A stretch of DNA of 64,000 nt from Candidatus Heimdallarchaeota archaeon (GTDB taxonomy: Archaea > Asgardarchaeota > Heimdallarchaeia > Heimdallarchaeales > Heimdallarchaeaceae), in NCBI GenBank assembly GCA_018238545.1, contig JABCTC010000006.1, forward strand, positions 40,609 to 104,608, in the 5' to 3' direction. A program made the position numbers and the translations under genes. Positions 1-8,059 of this stretch are shown piece after piece. A model generated the notes under the pieces. It was given only the letters and a program-made list of their open reading frames with translations. It was not told where the DNA came from and searched no databases. Each line of letters opens with the position of its first letter. Within the stretch, counting starts at the first letter, position 1.

Positions 1-654
1 CGACTTCATGTTTCTGAAAAAATACGCAATCGTTCTTTGTTTCTATATCACAAATACAAAAAAGAACATAAAGGCAAAATAACAAATCATGTCCTGTTAT
101 CTGCTTTGTCTCTTCTTCTTAGTGTCCGTGAATTCAAACATAATTGTCCTTTAACCCTCAAAGAGATAGTTGGAACATACAGAGAATTGGGTCACCGAGT
201 ATTGGGTAAAAACTTACTTAGTTTGATGCAAGATTTAAACATCAAATCTCCTTCTTCAAACATAAGAAGGAGTGAAGAATATGTTTTCCGGATATGTTCT
301 CTTATATGCCGCCATTCTCCAATAAAAGAAAGAATAGAAAAAAAATATTCTGTTGATGTTTATGTATATGAAAAAATGCTTCAATTACTTTGTTTACGAA
401 TTCTAGAAAGTATCCCTTACGTTGAACGTGGAGGAAAACGCCCTTATCCTTTTTCTGCAGCCTCTGCCTACGTAGCTGATAAACTTCTATCAAAGAAACT
501 CAACAGTTCTTCAGCTCTAACTCAAAAACTAGTTGCTCAATCAACTAATGTTGCTGAATTTACTATCAGAGATCATGCAGAATTTATGTTTAGTTATGAT
601 TATGATCAAATAATCACTGAAATTAGTAAAAGGCTTTCTTCAAGTTTCGAATAA
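1..654 (+). CDS. TFB-like cyclin-fold protein, 5' end cut by window edge
   Basis: The frame is open to base 1, so the gene is truncated by the window; the TTG at 37 is not a real start. The visible 217 residues look like the two cyclin repeats of archaeal transcription factor B (TFIIB). The first repeat carries TLKEIVGTYRELGHRV, close to the TFB pattern. The second ends in a helix-turn-helix-like segment (VAEFTIRDHAEFM) comparable to the TFB recognition helix. TFB bridges TBP-bound promoters and RNA polymerase. The repeats are divergent, so this may be one of several paralogous TFBs with specialised promoters. The N-terminal zinc ribbon, if present, lies outside. Confidence 0.6.
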   Translation, partial: RLHVSEKIRNRSLFLYHKYKKEHKGKITNHVLLSALSLLLSVREFKHNCPLTLKEIVGTYRELGHRVLGKNLLSLMQDLNIKSPSSNIRRSEEYVFRICSLICRHSPIKERIEKKYSVDVYVYEKMLQLLCLRILESIPYVERGGKRPYPFSAASAYVADKLLSKKLNSSSALTQKLVAQSTNVAEFTIRDHAEFMFSYDYDQIITEISKRLSSSFE

Positions 655-688
655 TGCTTAGTAGAGAAATAAATGAAATTCCCCTACT

Positions 689-1312
689 TTAGAACCGAAT
701 TAGATTCGAAAAGAAATTTTGTACCACTAATACAATTGCTATGTGAAGAATAAAGACAATTACAACTTTAAAGATTATGCGCTTTTCATTACTCATTTTC
801 AATAAGTAGTAGTTATTTAAACAATTGATTACTAAAAAGGAAAATGACAAAAATGACCATATAGTAAACGAAAAAGAGAACGAGAAATCCCCGGTGCTAA
901 TTAAGGAATAAAAATTGGAAAATAAAGGAGAGAACCCTGCTATCATAGCTATTGTAATTAGAGTAACATAACGTATTATCCGCATCCTTCTTATATGTAC
1001 CTTTAATAAATCATCTCTCTCTTCAAGCGCTTCTTCTCGCATTTTAATGAGTTCTGCAGTTGATTTAAACCGTTCTATCATTTCTTGAGTATCAGCTTGT
1101 AATGCTGATGCAAATAGATTAGCAATCTCGGAATAATCTAATTTAAGTGATGAGAAAATATCGGTGATTTCCTCTCCAAGCTGAATCCTTAGAAGTAATT
1201 CTTTAGGAAAATCTTGTATGGAGAACATAGCTCTCTCAAGATTTTCTCCTTTTTCCATTTGGTTTGCTATTTCGCGGAGTAAAATATGATCTGAAAATGA
1301 TAGTTTATACAT
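689..1312 (-). CDS. T2SSF/TadC-like pilus platform protein, C-terminal half
   Basis: A 207-residue membrane protein. The N-terminal ~115 residues form a helical cytoplasmic domain typical of the second GspF/TadC domain (short helices, then a charged stretch around EALEERDDLL). Three hydrophobic segments follow, at about 115-138, 145-165 and 182-203. It overlaps the end of the upstream platform gene by 8 bases and has a strong GGAGGAGAG ribosome binding site, so the two are translationally coupled. Together they would make one inner-membrane platform for a type IV pilus-like machine. Platform proteins normally carry both F domains in one chain; here they are split. Confidence 0.7.
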   Translation of the reverse strand: MYKLSFSDHILLREIANQMEKGENLERAMFSIQDFPKELLLRIQLGEEITDIFSSLKLDYSEIANLFASALQADTQEMIERFKSTAELIKMREEALEERDDLLKVHIRRMRIIRYVTLITIAMIAGFSPLFSNFYSLISTGDFSFSFSFTIWSFLSFSFLVINCLNNYYLLKMSNEKRIIFKVVIVFILHIAIVLVVQNFFSNLIRF

Positions 1313-2114
1313 TCTCTCCTCCCATGCTTTTGTTCTGAATTAACCTAAGTGTTACAGTTCCAAAAACTGCGTAAAGTAATGGAAAAAGCAGCAATGTTGG
1401 TGAAGTTGGTGCTACTATAAGTGATAAAACTAAACTAAGAACCAAAGGTAATAGACACGAGATTGCAACAAAGATGACCATATTATCTTCAATTAACTTG
1501 ATTTCTCTTTTTAATTTGGTCAAGAAATCAGGATCGGTTTCTATGAAAGAATCTGGGTTTTTTAGGCTTTGAAAAGCATATTTGTGCTTTCTGTTCTGAA
1601 ACATTTTTGAATTTTCGTCAATTGTTTGATTTTCATCAGCCCCAATGTTCAGATTGAAGATCATATCTTCAAAGTGTTTTTTGTAGAAATTATCAGTTGT
1701 CCCTTTTTTTAGAAGTAATTCGATGGAGCGAGGTAAAGATTGTGTTGATTTCATACTGATTGAGAGAGAATTTATAATTAGAAAGGCTACCTCGTCAAAC
1801 AATCTGTGCTTTTTTATTATGCTTGACCTAACATAATCACTAAAAATAAAGAAGAGAGCAAGTGAAATTACAATTGAAACAATCAGTGTAAAAACCAAGT
1901 TTAACTGAATTAGGAAGTAACAGAGTAGCATCGAAATAAAGAAACTAAAAATTGCAAGATTGCATAACACCACTAGTTTTACCAAATCGTTTTCTGATAT
2001 GAAATCTTCTGAGTGTTTTTTTATTTTGCCTAATGTGATCTTATAAAGAAATTCTTTTGGTATCATGCTAAATTGCATTGTCCTTTGTATCAACGAAAAA
2101 TACCTCGACCCCAC
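1305..2114 (-). CDS. T2SSF/TadB-like pilus platform protein, N-terminal half
   Basis: 269 residues with paired transmembrane segments at about 48-90 and 210-260, flanking a cytoplasmic helical domain. The motif FDEVAFLIINSLSISM followed by SLPRSIELLLKKG is the usual signature of T2SSF domains in archaeal TadC/FlaJ-type platform proteins. The GTG start directly abuts the ATPase stop codon, with GGTGAGG in the preceding coding sequence as ribosome binding site. It sits between the secretion ATPase and the second F-domain gene, which supports a three-gene pilus/secretion operon. Whether the product builds adhesive pili or an archaellum-like filament cannot be told. Confidence 0.72.
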   Translation of the reverse strand: MGSRYFSLIQRTMQFSMIPKEFLYKITLGKIKKHSEDFISENDLVKLVVLCNLAIFSFFISMLLCYFLIQLNLVFTLIVSIVISLALFFIFSDYVRSSIIKKHRLFDEVAFLIINSLSISMKSTQSLPRSIELLLKKGTTDNFYKKHFEDMIFNLNIGADENQTIDENSKMFQNRKHKYAFQSLKNPDSFIETDPDFLTKLKREIKLIEDNMVIFVAISCLLPLVLSLVLSLIVAPTSPTLLLFPLLYAVFGTVTLRLIQNKSMGGENV

Positions 2115-3491
2115 TTACCTCACCGTTAACAGTTGCTCTTTTATCTTCTCAACATGATGTTGAAAACTTATGTCTCTTTTAATGATTGAATCAATTTTCT
2201 CTTTAATGAACGATTCTTCTTTTATTGTATCTATTGTTCTTTTCTTATCCCAAGAAGAGTCGTAAACTTTTGTTAAAAACCCATATTTTTTATCTATTTG
2301 TAGATTATTTGCATTGACCTCATAGATTTCAGCGATAGTTCTAATAAAACTAGTTTTCAGTATTTCGCGTTTCATGATTATAATCGTTTCTAGAGATAGG
2401 AAGTCTGTAACTGAAATTTTGTGCAAATTCTCCCATCTTCTTAATATTTTTTCAACAGAGTCGGCATGAGCTGTCTGTATGCCTTTTAAACCAGCATTTA
2501 ATGCTTCAAACATGGCTTTTGTGTGCTCACTCGATTGGATCTCTCCTAAATATATCCAATCAGGAGATCGATGAAGAAGTTTCAAAATTTCCGATGTTTT
2601 AGTGTATAAAGATCTATTAGATTCAAAAGAATCTACTTGTATTGATAATTGTTTATAACCTAACTCTGTTTGATTTATTGATTCAATAGCATCCTCTATT
2701 GCAATTTTTCTCCAGTGCTTTGGTGTATACAGGTCTATGGCATTTGCCAATGTTGTTTTCCCTGAGTTTGGTTCTCCAATGACTGTGATATTTCTTCTTT
2801 TCTCTACGACTTCAACTAAGTAAGCTGCTATGAATGAAGGTAAGGTTTTCAGTTTTATTAAGTCAACTATTTTTAAAGGGTTCCTATGAAATTTTCTGAT
2901 ATTGAATGTGGGACCGTTTGGAGATAATGGGGGGAAATCCATTGAAATTCTCATATGAAAATCATTAGTTTTAAACTCAATTTTGAGAGATGGTTTCTTT
3001 GTTGTAATGGTAATGGGGTGCTCTAATTTCAGTCTGTTTAGTAGACTTCTTATTTCTTCTTCTTCTAAAACTATCCCTGTATTGCACCTGCCGAATATCC
3101 TGTGATCAACATATATTGGAGCATTCATTTGATCCAGATATATCTCATTTACTCCATCATCCAAAAATAGTGGGATAATCCTATCTAGCTTTATTAATTT
3201 GTGGATAAACAATTCCGCAAATAAATCGGGTTCTGTTGGCAAATTATCAATTTCTAATACTTTCCACATAAATATTGATTTTAATACACTAATTAATTCA
3301 TCAAACTTTAGTATTTTTTTCCCTAATCTTTCCTTGTTTTTGAAAACTATTGACGATAATTCTGTGAATAATAGTGGGTCCTGATCAAAATTATACTCGG
3401 GTTTTGCACTGTAGACCAGGTAATTGCCATCGGTTGTAATTCTAATTTTGTATCCTTTGACTTTGTATTCACTTATTCCATTCTTTTCCAA
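2115..3491 (-). CDS. Type II/IV secretion ATPase (GspE/TadA/VirB11 family)
   Basis: 458 residues. The N-terminal half (to ~200) is the family N-domain. The C-terminal ATPase has Walker A GEPNSGKTT (~239-247), an Asp-box-like segment, a Walker B region IYLGEIQ (~314-320) and the His box GIQTAHADS (~338-346). It would power assembly of a type IV pilus-like filament from the cytoplasmic face. The Walker B acidic pair is reduced to Gly-Glu, as is common in this family. A TTG start is preceded by GGGAG at proper spacing. First gene of an operon with two split platform genes; the prepilin-like peptide at 7.6 kb may be a substrate. Confidence 0.85.
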   Translation of the reverse strand: MEKNGISEYKVKGYKIRITTDGNYLVYSAKPEYNFDQDPLLFTELSSIVFKNKERLGKKILKFDELISVLKSIFMWKVLEIDNLPTEPDLFAELFIHKLIKLDRIIPLFLDDGVNEIYLDQMNAPIYVDHRIFGRCNTGIVLEEEEIRSLLNRLKLEHPITITTKKPSLKIEFKTNDFHMRISMDFPPLSPNGPTFNIRKFHRNPLKIVDLIKLKTLPSFIAAYLVEVVEKRRNITVIGEPNSGKTTLANAIDLYTPKHWRKIAIEDAIESINQTELGYKQLSIQVDSFESNRSLYTKTSEILKLLHRSPDWIYLGEIQSSEHTKAMFEALNAGLKGIQTAHADSVEKILRRWENLHKISVTDFLSLETIIIMKREILKTSFIRTIAEIYEVNANNLQIDKKYGFLTKVYDSSWDKKRTIDTIKEESFIKEKIDSIIKRDISFQHHVEKIKEQLLTVR

Positions 3492-3643
3492 TTAGAAATC
3501 TCCCTTTCAGTTTTCACACTATCTTAATTACTAATTAGTATATCAACACCACTTTTTTGAATAAATCAGCAATTACAAGATGAACTGCAGCTAAGTTTAG
3601 AAAAGCTAATTCATCAATAATTTCGACACATATATGTAATAAC

Positions 3644-3651
3644 TTTAAATA
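3644..3651 (+). promoter_or_regulatory. TATA box of rfcS
   Basis: TTTAAATA lies 31-38 bases before the rfcS ATG, as expected for an archaeal promoter giving a very short leader of about 5-12 bases. Confidence 0.5.
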
Positions 3652-3681
3652 GAAAAAACTTGCAGTTGATGATGTGAGAAA

Positions 3682-4653
3682 ATGGCCAATAAATACGATG
3701 TAATGTGGACAGAAAAATATAGACCAAAAACTCTTGACGATTTGAAGGGCCACGAAGATATTATAGTACGTCTAAAAGGATTTATAAAAAGAAGGAATCT
3801 TCCTCATTTGTTATTTGCTGGACCTCCCGGCACAGGTAAAACAACAGCTCTTTTAGCCCTTGCCAATGATTTGTATGGTCACACAAATGTTTCTCGTAAC
3901 TTTCTAGAAATGAATGCTTCGGACGATCGTGGAATTGATACAATACGAACTAAAGTAAAAGAATTTGCCCGTACAGCTTCTTATGGAAACACCCCATTTA
4001 AGATAATATGTTTAGATGAAGCAGATAACTTGACTTCTGCAGCTCAGCATGCTTTAAGGAGAACAATGGAAAGATATGTAAAAACAAGTAGATTCGCATT
4101 AATTTGTAACTATTCAAGTAAAATAATAGAACCTATTCAATCGAGATGTGCAATATTTAGATTTAAACCACTTGATGAAGATAGTATTCGAGAATTTCTC
4201 AAATACATATGTGATAATGAAAAACTAGTATATGATAAAGAAGGGTTGGATACAGTTCTTTACATATCGGAAGGAGATTTAAGAAAAGCTGTTAACATCT
4301 TACAATCTACTGCAGCCGCAGGCAAATCAGTGGAACGAGTAACTGTATTACAAACTGTAGGACATGCGGATCCTGAAAGGATTAAGGAGATGCTTAATCT
4401 TGCATTAGACAAAAAATTTGAAAAATCTAGAGCGGTTTTGCAGAACCTTATTCTACAATATGGGTTATCTGGAACAGATGTAACACACCAAATTTATAGA
4501 GAAATATCTTCTCTCTCTATTCCTGATAGCAAAAAGTTGGAGATTACCGAATTTTTAGCTGAAATTGATTTTCGTATTTCAGAAGGTGCTTCTAGTAATA
4601 TCCAACTGACTTCTTTCTTAGCAAAATTAGTAAAAGAAGCTGATAAAGAATAG
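3682..4653 (+). CDS. rfcS: Replication factor C small subunit
   Basis: 323-residue AAA+ clamp-loader subunit, the usual length for archaeal RFC-S. Motifs visible in order: WTEKYRPKTLDDL (N-terminal RFC box), Walker A GPPGTGKTT (~47-55), Walker B LDEADNL (~110-116), and SRC arginine finger (~149-151). The C terminus is the helical oligomerisation collar. RFC loads the PCNA sliding clamp on primed DNA. It is monocistronic, with a TATA box 31-38 bases upstream, and convergent with truA. The large subunit is not in the window. The opposing ORF over its 5' end is a shadow. Confidence 0.95.
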   Translation: MANKYDVMWTEKYRPKTLDDLKGHEDIIVRLKGFIKRRNLPHLLFAGPPGTGKTTALLALANDLYGHTNVSRNFLEMNASDDRGIDTIRTKVKEFARTASYGNTPFKIICLDEADNLTSAAQHALRRTMERYVKTSRFALICNYSSKIIEPIQSRCAIFRFKPLDEDSIREFLKYICDNEKLVYDKEGLDTVLYISEGDLRKAVNILQSTAAAGKSVERVTVLQTVGHADPERIKEMLNLALDKKFEKSRAVLQNLILQYGLSGTDVTHQIYREISSLSIPDSKKLEITEFLAEIDFRISEGASSNIQLTSFLAKLVKEADKE

Positions 4654-4671
4654 TAGAAATTAACTGCGTTC

Positions 4672-5514
4672 CTATATATTTAAATCTTTGATATATTCCA
4701 AAATCAGTCTTTTTTGTACCTCTTCTTGTTTTATTTTTCTTAAAATACCACTGATTTTGTCTCTAATGATTTTTAATGCTTTACCATTAACAATCCATTT
4801 TACATCTTCATAATACTGTTTTACCAAGATTAGATTATTGGGGTCTGCAGGTTGTATGTTTAAGCTATCAATATCTGTTCTCGTACGAAGGAGTGCTTTT
4901 GTATTTTTTAATTCAACAGATAATTTACTATAATTCATGATATATCCTACGATTCTTCTAACTTGTTCCCATAGAAAGGATTGTGCAACAAATTCAAATA
5001 GAATATAACCTTGTTCTTCCATAATATTGATTTGTTCGATTTCCCTAATCGTATTGCGTTGATCATTCTTACAGAAGAGCCTATAATCGTTCTTTCCTTC
5101 AAAAAGTGAACAAATCTTCTGCATTTTACTTATCTCTTTTTCTATTTCGTCTTCTAAGTTCCCTTTTTCTGCTAAATACCAATATTTTTTCTTCAAACTG
5201 TGTTTAGGGGAAAAGTCTTCTTTGACTTTGGTATGAGACCAACATACAATCGAATTATCTTTAGGAAGTTGTGCATTTATTTGCTCTAAAATTATCTCCT
5301 TTTCTGAATTGAAACCAATTACATTGCCTATAGCGTTTACATTTTTATCCGTTCTACTTGCACTAATAAACCAATTATTTTGTGCTGATATGATGTGATT
5401 TGTTTCTATGAGTGCTTGTAGTAACGTTTCTTCAACCGTGGATATATTTGGCTGCCTTTGATAACCAAAGTAATTTTTACCTTCATAATAAACTTGTACT
5501 ATGTACCGTATCAT
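4672..5514 (-). CDS. truA: tRNA pseudouridine synthase, TruA/Pus3 family
   Basis: 280 residues. It opens with the RYIVQVYYEGKNYFGYQRQP strand-loop typical of TruA and has the catalytic-loop motif SRTDKNVNA (~52-60), in which Asp is the nucleophile; the bacterial form is GRTDAGVHA. A later SFLWEQVRRIVGY segment matches the conserved FL..QVR.iVG region. TruA-type enzymes make pseudouridine at positions 38-40 in the tRNA anticodon arm. It lies beside tRNA-Glu but on the opposite strand. The KNVNA variant is within the range seen in divergent archaeal members. Confidence 0.88.
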   Translation of the reverse strand: MIRYIVQVYYEGKNYFGYQRQPNISTVEETLLQALIETNHIISAQNNWFISASRTDKNVNAIGNVIGFNSEKEIILEQINAQLPKDNSIVCWSHTKVKEDFSPKHSLKKKYWYLAEKGNLEDEIEKEISKMQKICSLFEGKNDYRLFCKNDQRNTIREIEQINIMEEQGYILFEFVAQSFLWEQVRRIVGYIMNYSKLSVELKNTKALLRTRTDIDSLNIQPADPNNLILVKQYYEDVKWIVNGKALKIIRDKISGILRKIKQEEVQKRLILEYIKDLNI

Positions 5515-5601
5515 CTTCTACTTTTTATTCTCTATATGATTAAAAATATAATGTAACACAAAGAAAAAAATTAAAAACCCAACCCCTCTCATTATCTTAC
5601 T

Positions 5602-5679
5602 GCCTCGATGGTGTAGCTCGGCCAATCATTGCGGACTCTCACTCCGCAGACCCGGGTTCAAATCCCGGTCGAGGCACCA
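5602..5679 (+). tRNA. tRNA-Glu (CTC)
   Basis: Full cloverleaf: acceptor GCCTCGA/TCGAGGC, anticodon stem GCGGA/TCCGC around loop CTCTCAC (anticodon CTC, decoding GAG), T arm CCGGG-TTCAAAT-CCCGG, discriminator A, and an encoded CCA. A TTAAAAA tract about 25-30 bases upstream is a plausible box A. Confidence 0.95.
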
Positions 5680-5702
5680 CTATTTCTTTTATAATTACTT
5701 TT

Positions 5703-6005
5703 TTATTGCTTTTCTTCCCATACTGCAAACAGTTGCTTCAAAGATGATGCGAGGATATTTTCACTATCATATTGATATATCAAAATCCGTCCAAATTTCT
5801 TTTCTCTGATAAGTCCAGCTTTACATAAAAATTTCAAGTGCCCTTTTACCGACGAATGATTAAGATTTATGTTTCTTGAGATTGCAGATACGTTTAATTC
5901 GTCTAGTTCTGCTAGTAGTTTTAGGATTCTAACTCTACCTCTTGATGACAGAACATCTTCAACAGCGAGTCTTTGTGTATCTTTTATTTTGCCAATATTT
6001 GTCAT
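5703..6005 (-). CDS. Small winged-helix (ArsR/MarR-like) DNA-binding protein
   Basis: 100 residues, essentially one winged-helix domain: SSRGRVRILKLLAEL is the first helix, then a helix-turn-helix (VSAISRNINLNHSSVKGHL) and a wing (REKKFGRILIYQY). It starts 12 bases after orc1/cdc6 with AAAGGGG as ribosome binding site, so the two are probably co-transcribed. No metal-binding cysteines are visible, so a metal-sensing ArsR is unlikely. The role may be autoregulation of the replication-initiator operon; that is inference from neighbourhood only. Confidence 0.75.
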   Translation of the reverse strand: MTNIGKIKDTQRLAVEDVLSSRGRVRILKLLAELDELNVSAISRNINLNHSSVKGHLKFLCKAGLIREKKFGRILIYQYDSENILASSLKQLFAVWEEKQ

Positions 6006-6017
6006 TTTTTTCCCCTT

Positions 6018-7235
6018 TTATCGGTGTTCTATTGTTTTCTTTTGATTTTCAATGGTTTTAACCAAGAACTCTTCAATAGCTTCAACGGAAATATCTGGAA
6101 TGCTTATTAATGTGGTTTTACCTCGCATTCCCTCACCTGAAATTTTTGTACTTATGATGTCCTGCTTTGATAGCTCTTTCAAATATGTCCAGATTTGTGT
6201 ATGTTTTCGTGGATCTTCGTTGTATTCCTCACATAGTAGTTTGTATGAACTAATCGCATCATTTGTTGAAATATATGCATTTTTTGTATGTTTTAGTTTT
6301 CGTATTGTTGCTAACAAAACTAGTTTTTGGTGTAATGTTAGAGTAAGAATAACTTCTCTCCTGATTTCTGGATGAATTAATCCCTTGGCTTTTCTTACAT
6401 GATCTGGATAGATAATTGGAGAATTTTCATCATCTGCACATTGACCCGCACCCCATAACAATTCTATTGCATAACGAGCATCTCCTAATTTACTCGCAAT
6501 GTCAGCAATCAATTCTGTAGCATCTTCTGTTATTACCCCATCATAAAATGCTAATTCAGATCGAGATTTTATTATGTCCCGTAGATTTGTTTCGGAATAT
6601 CTATCTAATGATATGTGACTTGTTTGAAAACTACTTTGTGTGCTTGCATCAAGACTATGGATGAAGTTTAGATTTCTAGCAATAAAAATGTAAGATATCC
6701 ATTGTTTTGTTGTCATTTCGCTTATTCTTAATAAAGTATAGAGAAAATCTGTTCCTGCACGTGAGATAAGATAATCAACTTCATCCAAAATCAGCAATAT
6801 TTTTTGTGAATAGAAGTCCAATAAACGAATCAAGAGGTCTTGTAGTTCCTCAAAAGAATATCCTCGTGGTGGAATTGCCTTATTCAACTGGCGCGCTAAT
6901 GTGCTAATGATGAGATAAGGACTTTTATAAATTCGGCAATTGATGTAAACTAAACGGAAATTTTTCTGTTTATCAATATTTTCTAGTAATTGACCAAACC
7001 GTTTAGCTAAAGTAGTTTTACCAGAACCTGTTGGTCCTGTTATACTTATTTTTCTTAAAGGTTCATCCCTTTCTTCAAAAATTGTTTTGAAATATTTTGC
7101 TAAAGTTCTGAGTTCCTCCTCCCTGTGTGGTAGGTGTGGTGGGATATATGTGACGGATAAACAACTTATGTTCTTAAATACAGTAGGTTTTTTCAGTAAG
7201 GAATTAAAAAATTCCTCGTCAGATGTAGGCATCAT
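6018..7235 (-). CDS. cdc6: Orc1/Cdc6 replication initiator
   Basis: About 405 residues. Order of motifs: PHREEELRTLAKYF near the N terminus, Walker A TGPTGSGKTTLAKRF, Walker B LLILDEVDYL, sensor 1 around ISYIFIARNLNF, the Cdc6 lid region (LGDARYAIELLWGAG), and a C-terminal winged helix (~310-400) that contacts origin DNA. It binds origin repeats and recruits MCM. The ORF track begins at a TTG; I prefer the ATG at 7235, since a TATA box (AAATATAAATAG, about 7267-7277) is placed for a start near it and purines precede it. Archaeal orc1 genes usually adjoin an origin, so the 7260-7480 gap is the place to look. Confidence 0.9.
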   Translation of the reverse strand: MMPTSDEEFFNSLLKKPTVFKNISCLSVTYIPPHLPHREEELRTLAKYFKTIFEERDEPLRKISITGPTGSGKTTLAKRFGQLLENIDKQKNFRLVYINCRIYKSPYLIISTLARQLNKAIPPRGYSFEELQDLLIRLLDFYSQKILLILDEVDYLISRAGTDFLYTLLRISEMTTKQWISYIFIARNLNFIHSLDASTQSSFQTSHISLDRYSETNLRDIIKSRSELAFYDGVITEDATELIADIASKLGDARYAIELLWGAGQCADDENSPIIYPDHVRKAKGLIHPEIRREVILTLTLHQKLVLLATIRKLKHTKNAYISTNDAISSYKLLCEEYNEDPRKHTQIWTYLKELSKQDIISTKISGEGMRGKTTLISIPDISVEAIEEFLVKTIENQKKTIEHR

Positions 7236-7266
7236 TCTCTCTCTGATTGTACCCAAGGGAAATTAC

Positions 7267-7274
7267 TATTTATA
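7267..7274 (-). promoter_or_regulatory. TATA box of orc1/cdc6
   Basis: On the minus strand this reads TATAAATA within AAATATAAATAG, 32-39 bases before the preferred ATG at 7235. Confidence 0.45.
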
Positions 7275-7328
7275 TTTAGCAGACAGACATCTCTGAAAGT
7301 GATAATCAAAAGCAACTCTAACACTTGT

Positions 7329-7354
7329 CTAGAACCAAGTTTCCTTGTTCCTAG
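7329..7354. repeat. Imperfect palindrome in the orc1 upstream gap
   Basis: CTAGAACCAAG, a 4-base spacer, then CTTGTTCCTAG: 9 of 11 positions pair. It lies about 90 bases before orc1/cdc6. It could be an operator or part of an origin. No textbook ORB sequence was recognised beside it. Confidence 0.45.
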
Positions 7355-7445
7355 TTACAATTTTCAGATTTGATAAAAACAAAGCTTGAATTGTAAGTAT
7401 TCATTTTAGAATGTATATTCTCAGTTGTGTTATATTGAACATGTG

Positions 7446-7474
7446 CCGATAAAGTTAAAAATCAACGTTATCGG
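7446..7474. promoter_or_regulatory. Dyad around the tRNA-Leu(GAG) promoter
   Basis: CCGATAA and TTATCGG are perfect 7-base inverted arms 15 bases apart, with inner GTT/AAC also pairing. The centre holds TTAAAAAT, a TATA-like box 28-35 bases before the tRNA 5' end. Either a DNA-binding site over the promoter or an origin-associated dyad. Confidence 0.5.
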
Positions 7475-7489
7475 TTTTATTCACAACAT

Positions 7490-7574
7490 GTGGAGATTGC
7501 CGAGTGGTCAAAGGCGCTAGAATGAGGATCTAGTCCTTAGTGGTCCGGGAGTTCGAATCTCCCTCTCCGCACCA
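7490..7574 (+). tRNA. tRNA-Leu (GAG)
   Basis: Type II tRNA with long variable arm. Acceptor GTGGAGA/TCTCCGC (one G-T pair), anticodon stem CTAGA/TCTAG around ATGAGGA giving anticodon GAG, T arm GGGAG-TTCGAAT-CTCCC, discriminator A and encoded CCA. Confidence 0.95.
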
Positions 7575-7624
7575 TCTAAAAAATATTTTTTTGTTATCTC
7601 CATTATCTGATTACAAGTTCTTTT

Positions 7625-7801
7625 TTAGCTGAACAAGTCATCTATAGAGGTAGTAGACCAATCAATTAGATTTAAAATCACACCAAAAATGATGGCGAAA
7701 ATGAAGACAGCTATACCGATGAGTAAAATTTCCTCAAGTATTGGGGATCCTCTCTTTTTACTAAATCTGAAACTTTTGAATAATTGAAATATCATCCTCA
7801 T
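7625..7801 (-). CDS. Type IV prepilin-like / archaellin-like short peptide
   Basis: 58 residues from the ATG at 7801 (the track uses a TTG 3 codons earlier). A basic leader ends in KKRG, followed by SPILEEILLIGIAVF: a class III signal-peptide site for a PibD-type peptidase, with Glu at +5/+6 and a long hydrophobic helix. Only about 17 residues follow the helix, so the mature protein would be little more than the filament core. It could be a minor pilin. It is orphaned from the ATPase/platform operon about 4 kb away, which may still process it. The flanking coding-like stretch at 7864-8040 may once have belonged to it. Confidence 0.6.
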   Translation of the reverse strand: MRMIFQLFKSFRFSKKRGSPILEEILLIGIAVFIFAIIFGVILNLIDWSTTSIDDLFS

Positions 7802-7863
7802 AATTCTCAATATTTAACTAAAGTTTGTTATTTAAACTCCACAAAACACACATTAAGCTTTCA

Positions 7864-8040
7864 CTCTTCAGTAAAACACAGTTGTAAATATCCTCCATCC
7901 GCTATATTTTCTCGTTCATTTGTAAAATTGCTGTCATAATGATAAATTTGAGAATCATAATCATTCAGCAGAACATTATCTAAAATACTTGTGTATGGAA
8001 AACCTTTTTTATTATCATAAATCGGTGCGATATAGTATTA
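7864..8040 (-). pseudogene. Coding-like remnant without start, upstream of rpoD
   Basis: The minus strand is open for about 58 codons between two stops, with composition that looks translated (rich in Asp, Asn, Tyr; contains DNKKGFPYTSILDNV and ends LQLCFTEE). It has no ATG, GTG or ribosome binding site. It may be the 3' remnant of an exported or pilin-type gene, or chance. It occupies most of the 250-base gap before rpoD. Confidence 0.3.
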
Positions 8041-8059
8041 ACCATTCCTAGGTGCCACT

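Noticed and set aside
3535-3753. 72-residue minus-strand ORF over the rfcS start
   Set aside because: Overlaps the certain rfcS coding region and its promoter; no homology pattern; a shadow.
7260-7489. Classical ORB origin repeats
   Set aside because: The gap next to orc1/cdc6 has dyads but I could not find a sequence like the textbook ORB element; reported only as a candidate.
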